From Omphalotus guepiniiformis (lineage: Eukaryota; Basidiomycota; Agaricomycetes; Agaricales; Omphalotaceae), in contig JAQOOI010000075.1 in NCBI GenBank assembly GCA_028554645.1, forward strand, positions 372,001 through 436,000: a stretch of DNA of 64,000 bases. Reading direction: 5' to 3'. The position numbers and the translations under genes were made by a program. Each line of letters begins with the position of its first letter. Position 1 is the stretch's first letter. Under the pieces are notes generated by a model, which saw only the letters and a program-made list of their open reading frames with translations, did no database searches and was not told where the DNA came from. Shown piece by piece: positions 47,830-59,800 of this stretch.

Positions 47830-49944
47830 ATGTTCAAGAATATTCTGCCCTCGAAGAGGGTACCCTCCTCAGATTTCACTATGATGACACCACTTGTCGA
47901 GTCTAGTGTCGCTACCGGCAAGGAAAATCAACCTGGTGCCAGCGCTTTTCCACCCACTGGAGCTACGAAGAACGGCAAAACAGGGGTGACTACCTCTAGG
48001 GGATTTGCAAGCAAGAAGAAACGTGTTGAAACTGAAGCAAGGGATCAGTACCCAGATGATGGCGTAGGAATGCATCTGGCTTTCGATCAACTATTGGTAC
48101 GCTAGATTGCAATATACTGCTACAAAGGTAACTGACCTTAGATGTGCTTTAGGATGACCTTCAAATTCCTTCCACTCTTCGCCCTAAACTAGCTGGCATG
48201 GACTCTTCAGTCAAAGCAGCCATGTTGAAGTCCTCTCAAGGAATGACTCTCAACATCAAGTCTCATATAAATGCCCCACCACTGACTCCCAGGTCTATGG
48301 CCTTACGCCGAACCCGCAGTATTGACTCTCTAGAGTCTCCGAGGCCAGCGAAGACTTCAGCGGACTATGATTTACGACCGCCTGTAGCGCCTTTCGTGCT
48401 GGAACAGGCCCCGTCTCGTCCTTCGTCCCCCATCGGAAATGCCACTCCCCGCAAGGCGAGTGGGCACTCTCGAGGAATCTCATTAGGCTCAGGCTTGATG
48501 TCTCGCAGTCAAGTCAACCTCTTGAGCTCCGCATCGACGCTTGACCTCACTGCAATGGGGAAGTCGAGCAAGGAGAAAGCCAGGACTGTTTCGCCCGTGA
48601 AGTATATTAGCGTCCTCACGAGCACATCTAGCACCCAGCTAGATGTGGAGCAAGTCAAGAAGTTGAGACTTTTATTACGGAACGAGTCTGCTAGTTGGAC
48701 CGACGAGTTCTTGCGCTCTGGAGGCTACTCTGCCCTTTTGACACGGCTTAACGAAATACTGGAAGTGGAGTGGAGGTTCGCGAGCTTCGACTACAGCCTT
48801 TTATATCCTTACCTTTCTTTATAGGGAAGAGCAGCACGACGATCAGATACTCCATGAACTTCTTCGGTGCTTCAAAGCCCTTACTACTTCCTCTACTGGC
48901 TGTGTTGCTCTTCGAAGCTCAAGTCCTACTCCCTTTATCCAACTCGTCTCACTTCTATATTCCGACAAGAAGCCCGGAGATGTTGCTTCTCGACAGCTGA
49001 TTGTTGAGATGCTGCTCCTTCTCTGCGAGCTCTATCCACCATCTTCTCTTCCTTCATCTGGAAGAAGCGAGCACCGGGAGATTTGGGACACTGATTCTTC
49101 AAGCAATGTGATCACATTCCCTTCGCCTCACAAGAACTTTTACTCCTTCATCCGTGCGCTCCTTCTCACTCCTGCTCCGGCACCTGTGGAAGGCCCTCCG
49201 ACTCCTCTGTCTCCTCATGAATTCATTGAGAGTTTGCATCGTCCGAGGATCTACAAAACCTACTTGCAGGAACTTTCTGACGTGTGCCGAGACTATTTCT
49301 GGGTATTCTGTCACCCAAACAACACCATCTGGCTACTTCACGAAACTGATGAAGGCAAAGTAGAGAAGCCGAGGGCACCTGGTGGAATGACTGGCGGCGT
49401 GGAGTTTGAGGCGATGAATTACTTTGTAGAGTTCCCGTTCATCATCTTGTTAGAAGCAAGCTAACGAATTCCGTCAACAGACCACGCATCTAAGATTGAT
49501 TAACGCAATCGCTGAAGCTGCGGCTGATCTCAATCTTCCAAAAGATCAGGAACTTTCCGCCCACCGATTACATTCAGATTTGTTCCTTTCCGGACTTGAA
49601 CGGTTGATTCTGGTATGATTGCCTTTTTCCTTTCCACTGTTTTATTTCATTTATTGGCAATGTAGATTGCGCGGAAGGCTTCCGCTACCTACTATCCCAC
49701 TCTTCACCTTGAACTCGCTCGATATGTGGCGCATGCTGGTCGCGCAGGCTTTGAATTGCCTTGGACGTTGTCAAGGCTCATTGGAATGCCTCCAGCTGCA
49801 TTATGCAAGAGTCATTCGGCGCCACCAGCTGCATCTGGAAGAAGCACTCCTGCGTCTCCGTCAAGGCGGGGAGCGCGTGGATCCACGACGACACTCGTGT
49901 CGCAGCCTCCTCGAACACCACCCAGAAAAGCATATGTCAACTAG
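47830..49944 (+). CDS. Formin-type GTPase-binding/FH3-domain protein without FH2
   Basis: Five exons, 47830-48096, 48153-48775, 48825-49425, 49481-49612 and 49666-49944, give 633 residues. After a disordered N-terminus, DQYPDDGVGMHLAFDQLLDDLQIPSTLRPKL leads into a domain like the Diaphanous GTPase-binding and FH3 region. It continues with RLLLRNESASWTDEFLRSGG (the armadillo-like start), ALLTRLNEILEVEW, CFKALTTSSTGCVAL and VEMLLLLCELYPP. The C-terminus is a Ser/Pro/Arg tail ending RTPPRKAYVN. No FH1 proline run and no FH2 actin-nucleating domain follow; the stop is clear and the next gene is FAS. Such proteins could bind an active Rho-family GTPase and act as a scaffold in polarity or septation. 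That role is inference. Confidence 0.82.
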
Positions 49945-50874
49945 GCACTAGTGTATAAGGGCTTGATGACTACGAGTCAGACCAAAGCTCGGGCTTCATT
50001 ATGTATCTTTCTAGATCTCCTGTGTCTACCTCTGTTTCGCTATGCTGTTGTTTTTATTGACTAATCAACCATACACTTTGATTTGCTCTTGAAGAGCTAC
50101 CATCTGATAACCCGGAGAACCTCACTTCCATTTGTTTCCATCGACAATGATGAAAGGTACAGTAATCAATAAATTTACGTGTACCGCCATTCCATTGGAC
50201 TCTGCTACTTAGTATTCTGCATCGGATAGCCCGAAGGCGCCTACAAAGGCCACCCCTGTACTTCGTAGGTCGATGGTACTGAGGTGAAACTGAGAACCCC
50301 TAGATAAAGGCACTGCACATCAAGTGAATGAACAAATCTGGATAGCTATGCAGGTCCCAAGCTTAAACTACTACAGTAGTACCCCATCGTTTTGACTGCT
50401 TATTTCTCATCAATCGACAGAGGCTTTAGTTTGGGTTGGGGTTGCTCACGGACGTTTGTAATACTTACTTGCAATGCTTGTTCAGCGTGTTCGGTAAGTC
50501 GCCTGAGGCCGAGCGCTGGCAAGGGTAAATGCAACTACATCAATTGTTCAACTCTGCAGCCTGCTGTCCGTCTTCACCGTAACAGACCGTAACCTACTCA
50601 TTGGCTGATTATGATTGGTCGGCGATGGCCGCCCCTAAGATAGGCAGGTGCCTAGACCCCATGCTAATCGACACTTCCTAAACTGGATTCCCCCTTCGGG
50701 AAAAACCTCGATCATGTGACTAACTATCGCCAAAAAAAAATCATTTCGTTGGGGCACTGACAGCGTTAAAATTGTGGGGAGGTAACCCACTACATATACC
50801 TTTCTCTTCCCCCTTCACCTCTTCACCACATAGACGGTATTCTAGATCCCAGCTTGTTCTCTTCCACGACGACC
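49945..50874. other. Intergenic region, FAS promoter side
   Basis: About 0.9 kb. The last 80 bases are C/T-rich (TTTCTCTTCCCCCTTCACCT) and lie just after a TACATATA word at about 50791, a possible TATA element. No gene recognised. Confidence 0.5.
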
Positions 50875-53800
50875 ATGAGTTCCAGTTGTTCCGGCACCAT
50901 TTCAATGCGCCCTATCATAGTTTCTTTAGGGAAGATTAGGGTGCGTATTCAAATGACTACTGTTATCAGCGTGTCTCTCATTTACACACTGTTGGGGCAG
51001 ATATCGATTCCAGTTTCTACTAAAACAGATGAATGGATTTCTGCTGAAGTTCTTAGAGAGGAATTCATTCACGAGCAGTCGCTCAATGATGCGGTCGACA
51101 CTACCGCCGACCTCGAGAATCAGGCGGAAGCAACTGTAGAGCTCGCTGCACGATTCCTCGGTTTCGTTGCTTCCAAAATACATGAAGATTGCATTTCTGC
51201 TCGAACCTCTTTGCTGCTCAATGTTTTCAAACATTTCACTGCGTCTTACCTCTCACAAAAGGATATTCATTCCGTGGCTTCTGCTTTTGATTTTGAAGTT
51301 AGGAAGACGGTTCTGGCCTGCTACTTCCGTGCTCTTGCCGCGCTTCGGGCTGCCAAAGTAGACGGCATTCCCGTCGGTCCTCAATCTGCTCTTCTTTCTG
51401 CTGCTGCCGCAGGTCAGGCGTCTATATATGCGGTCTTCGGAGGCCAAGGCACCAACGAGGTTTATTTCGACGAGCTTCAATCACTCTACGACATTTACAA
51501 GCCATTCGTCGCGTCTTTTATTGCTACTGTTTCGAACGAAGTCCTAATTCCATTGGCTGCAGAGAGGCAGGCTACCTCCTACTACACATACGGCCTCGAT
51601 GCAGCCTCATGGCTCTCGGGTGCCACGCCCCGCCCTGCAACCTCTTATCTCGCATCTGTTCCCGTTTCACTTCCCCTGATCGGTCTGACGCAACTCGTTC
51701 AATATTTAGTCGTCTGCCAGGTTGCCGGCCTGACGCCTGGTGAGTTGGCTGACCGCATCAAGGGATCTACCGGCCACTCCCAAGGTGTCGTATCTGCTAT
51801 CGCGACCGCGTCTTCTACATCATTCGCGTCGTTCGAGGAAAATGTCAAGAAGGCTTTACGATGGCTGTTCTTTTGTGGGCTTCGGGGCCAGGAGGCGTTT
51901 CCCGTCGTCTCATTGGAACCCGGCCTCGTGCAGGACTCTATCGAAGGTGGTGAAGGATCTCCCAGCCCCATGTTGTCGATTACTGGGCTTTCCCTGAAGG
52001 AACTTCAGCCTCATCTCACCAAGACCAACAAACATCTCTCGGAGAATTCCCAGCTGTATGTTTCGCTCAACAACGGCCCGCGTGCCTTCGTCATTACTGG
52101 TCCCCCGCGCGCACTCCACGGACTTGTTGTCAACTTGCGAAAGATCCGTGCAGCTAGCGGCGCCGAGCAGAGCAAAATCCCTTTCTCTCAGCGCAAGCCC
52201 GTCTTTTCTGTCCGTTTTCTTGTAGTTGGTGTCCCTTATCACAGCGAGTATTTGAAGTCAGCTACTGAGAAGTTGCTCGCTGATCTGGATAACGAGGAGC
52301 TTTGGAAGTCGGAGGATTTGAGAGTTCCTGTCTACAACACTGAGGATGGTAAGCACATGATTTTACGATTGTCGACTTGAACACTGATTATTTTGAGTTT
52401 TAGGCTCGGATATGAGGTCTCTTTCGACGTCGATCACGCGTTCATTGTGTGACCAGATTTTCACATCCCCGATCCACTGGAGCGAAGCGACAAACTTCCC
52501 AGAGTCTGCTACCCATGCTCTCGACTTTGGTCCAGGTGGACTCAGTGGTATTGGCCCGCTGACTGCAAGGAATTTAGATGGGAAGGGTGTTCGTGTTGTC
52601 GTCGTCGGTGATCGCGGAAAGGGGGACGTGGAGCTTTACGATGCGTTGTCCGTGCAACGCGAAGTCAACTGGGTCGAGAAATGGTCCCCCCGTCTGGTGA
52701 AGACCAGGTATTTACTTGTGTTTGATTATTTGCAATCCAGTACTAATTTGCGACTTTCTAGGGATGGCACCCTGCATTTAGACACTCCTTTCTCGCGTCT
52801 TCTGGGCAAGCCCCCGATTATGGTTGCCGGGATGACGCCTTCTACAGTCAAGGCCGGTTTTGTTAGTGCTGTGCTCGAAGCTGGCTATCACGTTGAGCTT
52901 GCCGGAGGAGGCCACTATAATGCTGCTGCTCTTCGAGCCAAAGTCGCGGAGATTCAGTCAAAAGTCCCCGATGGAGTTGGTGTCTCGTTGAATTCGCTCT
53001 ATATCAACCCCAAGCAGTTTGGTTTCCAGTTCCCTCTGTGGCAAGAAATGAGGAAGGAGGGTTTGCCTGTTGAGGGATTTTGTATCGGTGCAGGGGTTCC
53101 ATCCACCGAGAAAGCTGTCGAGATCATCGATGGTCTGAAGAGTGCTGGTATCAAGCACCTCGCGTTCAAGCCTGGTTCTGTTGACGGGATCCGACAAGTC
53201 GTCAACATTGCTGCAGCCAATCCTGATTACCCTATCATCATGCAATGGACTGGTGGCCGTGCGGGAGGCCATCACTCCTACGAAGACTTCCACCAACCGA
53301 TTCTGTCCACGTATCGCGCCATTCGCAGGCACGAAAACCTTATTCTGGTCGGTGGCTCCGGATTTGGCGCAGCAGAAGATGTCTGGCCCTACCTTACTGG
53401 TGAATGGTCCACTGCGTACGGCGCTCAACCTATGCCCTTCGATGGCTTCCTGTTTGCTAGTCGTGTTATGGTGGCCAAGGAAGCGCACACCAGCTCCTCG
53501 GTGAAAGACCTCATTGTGGCTTGCCCTGGTGTTGAAGATGGCGAATGGGAAGGTACTTACTCGAAGCCCACTGGAGGTATTCTGACCGTTCGTTCCGAGT
53601 TGGGAGAACCTATTCACAAAGTCGCCACTCGTGGGGTGAAGTTATGGAAGGAGTTTGATGACACTGTTTTCGGCATGCCAAAGGAGAAACGGGCTGCGTG
53701 GTTGATCGAACATCGCGACGAGGTCATCGAAAAGCTGAACCGTGACTTCAGCAAGCCTTGGTTTGGTTGGAAGAAGGGTGATAAGGTTGCAGTCGATCTC

Positions 53801-56800
53801 GGCGATATGACCTACGAGGAGACGGTTCTGCGGATGGTGCGACTCATGTTTGTCGCTCACCAGAAGCGATGGGTGGATATTTCTCTGAGAAATCTCACTG
53901 GGGACTGGTTGAGACGTATCGAGGAGAGGTTCGCTGGTGTCAACGGAGGGGGAGCAAAGCCCTCTATCATTCAGTCATATACGTCGCTCGACGATCCTCT
54001 TCCGTTCGTAGAATCTTTCTTCAACGCGTACCCTCTTGCCTCCGAGCAGTTGTTGTCTGCGGATGATTCAGGTTTCTTTTTGGCTATCTCTCAAAGGCCT
54101 GGCCAGAAGCCAGTTCCTTTCATTCCAGTACTCGATGCTTCTTTCGAGGTTTGGTTCAAGAAGGTAGGCTCTCCGTTCCTCTGTCTAATTTACGGTTGAT
54201 TGATTAGCAATGATAGGACTCCTTATGGGCCGCCGAGGACATCGAAGCCGTCTTCGACCAAGACCCTCAACGTGTTTGCATCCTGCAAGGTCCTATGGCC
54301 GTCAAGCACTCCAAGGTCAAGGACGAACCCATCAAGGACTTGCTTGGAAATATCAACAAGGCTCTTATTCAGAATCTGCTTGAGCGAAACTACGCCAGCG
54401 ATGCCTCCTCTGTTCCCGTCATTGATTACCTAGCCGCCCGCCCTAATGCTGTGCCACTTCCTCATGAGATTTCGCGAGTCGAAGGCGATGGCGAAGTCAC
54501 CTACTCGTTCGGGACTGAGCTTCCTCCCACCTCGCAGTGGCTTGAGACCCTTGCAGGCTCTAAGTTGAGCTGGCTCCGAGCGCTCGTCACATCTTCTACC
54601 ATTATCCAAGGCTCATCTTACGTCAACAACCCTCTCCGCCGTTTACTCATTCCTCGTCGTGGTCAGAAGGTGGTTTTGGCTAACAAGGGCGATATACCTT
54701 CCTCGGTCACTATTTACGGTGCTGCGCGCTCCTACGGTACCCACGACCCTCATTTCAAGGCTGTCGATATCACTTTCAACGATGCCAGCAATTTAATTGA
54801 CCTTACTATTTTCGAGGAGCGTCGCGGTGTTTCTGTTCCTTTGGTCCTCCAATTCGTCTACAAACCGTCGATGGGCTTCGCTCCGATTCACGAAGTCACG
54901 AAAGGTCGCAATACCCGGATCAAGGAGTTTTACTGGAAGCTTTGGTATGGTGATGATCAGACCCTGCCACAGCTTGATATCCATGATGTCTTCACTGGGC
55001 CAGAGGTTACGCTTGAGGCCAGCGCGATCGAGCAATTCTGCGCAATTGTCGGCAACCACGGCGAGTCTTTCAAGACTATCTATAATGACAAGATTAATGC
55101 ACCAATGGACTTTGCCATCGTAGCTGGTTGGCAGGTCAGTGTTCTTTTCATGTTTGACTTTTGTAGCTTATTCTGATGGGTGTCTTTCTCCAAGGCTATT
55201 ATCAAATCGATTTTCCCGGAGTCCATCGACGGTGACCTTCTTAAGCTTGTTCACCTTTCCAACAGTTTCCGCATGGTTGATGGGGCTGCACCTTTCCGCG
55301 TTGGAGATGTTTGCAGGTCTGAGGCGAACATCGTCTCCGTCGTTAACAGTCCCGCAGGGAAGGTTGTCAAGGTCAAGGGTTATGTGTACCGTGACGAAAA
55401 ACCTGTCGTCGAAGTCGTCTCTGCCTTCCTCTACAGGGGCACTTTCACCGATTATGAGAATACTTTCGAGACCACGGAGGAGCCCGAATACGTGGTGACT
55501 CTACCTACCGACGCTGATGTTGGCGTTCTGCAATCCAAGGAATGGTTCGAGTGGGATGATGACACAAAGCCTCTGTCTGCTGGCACGTCTTTGATATTTC
55601 AGGTTCAATCTGAAGTCTCCTTCAAGGACCGCACCTCCTTCCGTGAAGTTGCAGTCTCTGGGGATATTTTTGTTCGTGACCAATTGAAGCATCTCGTAAA
55701 AGTTGGCTCAGTGGATTTCCGGCAAGAAGACTCCCACGGAAACCCAGTTTTGGCCTACCTTCAACGTCACGGACAGGCTCAAGGTCTTGTGGTTCCTCTC
55801 CCCAATGAGGGATACACTTTGACGGGTGCCGATGGTACCACTGTATTCAATGCCCCCCTTACGAACGAACCGTACTCCGGTATCTCTGGCGACTTCAACC
55901 CAATCCACATCAACCCGTACTTCTCCTGCTACGCTTCCTTGCCGACCACTATCACTCATGGCCTCTGGTCGAGCGCTGCAACGCGCCGATATGTCGAGAA
56001 TGTGGTTGCCAAAGGGCATCCTGACCGAGTTCTCTCGTAAGTGTCTTTTACTGTTCAGTCGTTGCCCGTCTTATTGAAGTGTCATCGATTTTAGTTATGA
56101 TGTCTCGTTTGTTGGTATGGTGCTTCCAGGCGATGAACTGACTGTGAAGATTCGCCACATCGGGATGAGGGATGGCAATATTGTTGTCAAGGTTGAAACA
56201 ACGAACGAACGTGGCGAGAAGGTGTTGGAAGGATCTGCTGAGGTTTCTCAGGCTACTACCGTATATGTGTTTACCGGCCAAGGTTCTCAAGAGCCTGGGA
56301 TGGGTATGGACCTCTACAACAGTTCACCTGCTGCACGGGCTGTCTGGGACGGCGCCGATGAACATCTTCGTGCCGTTTACGGCTTCTCTATCCTTGAGAT
56401 CGTGAAAGAGAACCCCAAGGAGAAGACTGTGCACTTCGGTGGTATCAAGGGTCAGGCAATCCGCCAACGATACATGGATATGTCTTACGATTCAATGGAC
56501 AAGGACGGCAATATTCGAACCCTCCCTCTCTTTGCTGATATCGACATCAGGACCCCTAAATACACCTTCAGTCACCCCAACGGTCTCCTCTTTGCCACAC
56601 AGTTCGCCCAAATTGCTCTCGTCGTTACCGAGAAGGCGTCCTTTGAGGATATGCGTGCCAAAGGCTTCGTCCAGAGAGACTGCGCTTTCGCTGGTCACTC
56701 ACTGGGCGAGTACTCCGCGTTAGCATCAATCGCAGACATCCTCCATATCTCAGCTCTTGTCGATGTCGTCTTCTATCGAGGCATAACAATGCAGCGTGCG

Positions 56801-59800
56801 GTTGAGCGAGACTCAGAGAATCGATCAAACTACGCCATGTGTGCGGTTAACCCAAGTCGTATCTCCAAGACTTTCAGTGACGCAGCCCTGCGTGAGGTTG
56901 TTGACACCATCGCAGCTCTGTCTGGATCGCTTCTGGAGATCGTCAACTATAACGTTGAAGTACGTGGTGTACAGTCCAATGCTTTTCATTTATTCTGATT
57001 GTCTCAATATAGGGTCAACAATATGTTTGTGCTGGAGAACTTGTTGCCCTGCAGACCATGACCAATGTCCTCAATTACTTGAAAGTGAAGAAGATTGACA
57101 TCGCTAAGGTATTCTCACAATTTAACCTGCCATTGAGAATTACTGAAATATTTTGATCGTGCTAGCTCACGGAGACCTTTACCTTGGACAAAGTCAAAGA
57201 AATGCTTGGTGAAATTGTCAAAGAGTGTCATGAGCGTGCTGTTGCCCAACAGAAAGCGGAGGGCTACATTAAGCTGGACCGTGGTTTCGCCACCATACCT
57301 CTTCCTGGAATAGACGTCCCCTTCCATTCAAGATATCTGTGGGCTGGTGTTATGCCCTTCAGAACGTGTAAGTCTTCATTATGTTGCCCGATCATGGATC
57401 ATAAATTCACCTTTTAATATGATTTCAGACCTTTCGAAGAAGATCGACCCCACACACCTCAATCCCGACATGCTAGTCGGAAAATACATTCCGAACCTGA
57501 TCGCTAAGCCCTTCGACGTGTCTCGTGAATACGCTTCAACCATCTACGACCAGACTTCGTCTCCGCGCCTCGACAAGGTTCTTCAGAGATGGGATCAAGA
57601 CAACTGGGGATCGTCCGAGCAGCGCCAAAAGCTTGCATATATCATTTTGGTTGAGCTTCTTGCCTACCAGTTTGCTTCGCCAGTCCGTTGGATTCAAACT
57701 CAGGATCTGCTCTTTTCCCATTTCAATTTCGAGAGGTTCATTGAACTAGGACCTTCTCCCACACTTACTGGCATGGCAACTCGCACATTGAAGGCCAAAT
57801 ACGAAACGGAGGATGATTGCGTTTCCCGCACTCGCGAAATCTATTGCCACGCCAAGCACTCGAAGGAAATCTATTATCTGTTTGAGGACGAGGTCGAAGC
57901 TCCTGCAGCTGAAGAGTCTACCTCGGAGGCACCGTCGACTGTTGTTGCAAGCACTCCGGTAGCCAATGTGGCCCCGGTAGCTTCTGCTGTTTCAGCTCCT
58001 GCTGCTAGCATCGAAGACGAGCCGATCAAAGCTTCCGATGTGCTCACAGTGATCGTAGCGCAGAAGCTGAAGAAGAAGGTGAATGAGATACCGATGAGCA
58101 AGTCGGTGAAGGACCTTGTTGGTGGCAAATCGACCCTACAAAACGAAATTCTGGGTGACCTTCAGCAGGAGTTCTCATCTGCTCCCGAGAAGGGTGAGGA
58201 ATTACCCTTAGAGGAACTCGGATCTGCTTTGGGCACAGGATACGGTGGTACGTTGGGAAAATACACCTCTGGTTTAGTCGCTCGAATGATCGGTGGCAAG
58301 TTGCCCGGCGGTTTCAACTCCTCTGCTGTTAAATCATATCTTTCGAAGAGTTGGGGACTGGGACCATTGCGTGCGGATGGCGTTCTCCTTCTTGGAACGA
58401 CGATGGAGCCTGCCAAGCGTCTTGGATCTGAGGTTGAAGCGAAGGCGTGGTTAGATTCCATCGTGGCGCTGTATGCTCAGCGGGCGGGTATTTCTCTTTC
58501 TGCACCGGGCTCTGGTGGAGCTGCTGCCGCTTCGGGTGGCGCGACTATCAATAGCGAAGAATTCCTCAAGTTCCAAGCAGACCAGGAGCGCTTCGCTGCC
58601 CAGCACATCGAGCTCTACATGCGCTACCTGAAACGGGATTCACGCTCGGGTGAAATAGCCTTTGACCGTGAGAAGGCAAATTCGTTGTCTCTTCAAGCCA
58701 AGCTCGACAGCATCGCGAAGGAACATGGAGATCTTTACATCGATGGTATTCAGCCTGCGTTTGATCCTCTGAAAGCTCGTCACTTCGATTCATCCTGGAA
58801 CTGGGTGAGACAAGATGCTCTCCTCATGTTCTACGACATAATTTTCGGCCGTCTCAAAACCGTTGATCGCGAGATCACTGCTCGTTGCATTGCTCTTCTC
58901 AATCGGGCTGACCCAGAGATGTTGACTTATATGCAGTATAACATTGACCAGTGCGATCCTAGCAAGGGTGAAACATACAAACTGGCCAAGGAGTTCGGTC
59001 AGCAGCTCATCGACAACACTCGTCAAGTCATTAATCAACCGCCGGTTTACAAAGATGGTATGTGCATTCGTATCGCTCCTGGTACACATTTCTCACCTGT
59101 TATTCAGTTACTTTCCCTACTGCTCCGCACACTGAGGTAACTAGCAAAGGCGAAATCGTCTACACCGAAGTGATGCGCGAAAATGTTCGGAAACTAGAAG
59201 CCTATGTGGAGGAGATGGCTAGTAGCGATACTGTCTCCGGACCTGTCAACATCCAAAAAGTTCAAGACGATGTGCTCAAACTCTGGACAATCGTGAAGTC
59301 TCAACCCGAGATCAGTCAGGAGCAGAAGAATCGGATCAAGGCTCTATATGAAGGGGTGGTGCGATCCCTTCGCAGTAAGGGTCCTGACCCTCGCAGCCGC
59401 ACCCCCCGTAGTCGGCGCTCGTCTTCGCAGTTCCTTCGTCCCCAAGTTTCCAGTGTCGCCTCCGTCTCTGCTGACAAGGTTCCCTTACTTCATTTGAAGA
59501 GGAAAGTTGGCACCAACTGGGAGTATAGCAGCAACTTGACAAGTGTATATTTGGACATTCTTCATGAAATCGCGACTGCTGGTACCACCTTCAAGGACAA
59601 GAATGCCTTGCTCACTGGTGTCGGCAAGGGGTCAATCGGAGTTGAAGTGGTGAAAGGACTACTTTCTGGCGGTGCTCACGTCGTAATCACGACTTCTCGT
59701 TATAGCCGTTCGACCGTCGAGTATTACCAATCCATCTTCCAGACCTTTGGAAGCCGCGGGTCTGCCTTGACTGTTGTTCCTTTCAACCAGGGCTCCAAAC

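Noticed and set aside
50941..51000. Reading the 60 bases as coding sequence in FAS
   Set aside because: They begin GTGCGT and end GGGGCAG, and removing them gives a smooth LGKIRISIPVST; the lack of a stop is chance since the length is a multiple of three.
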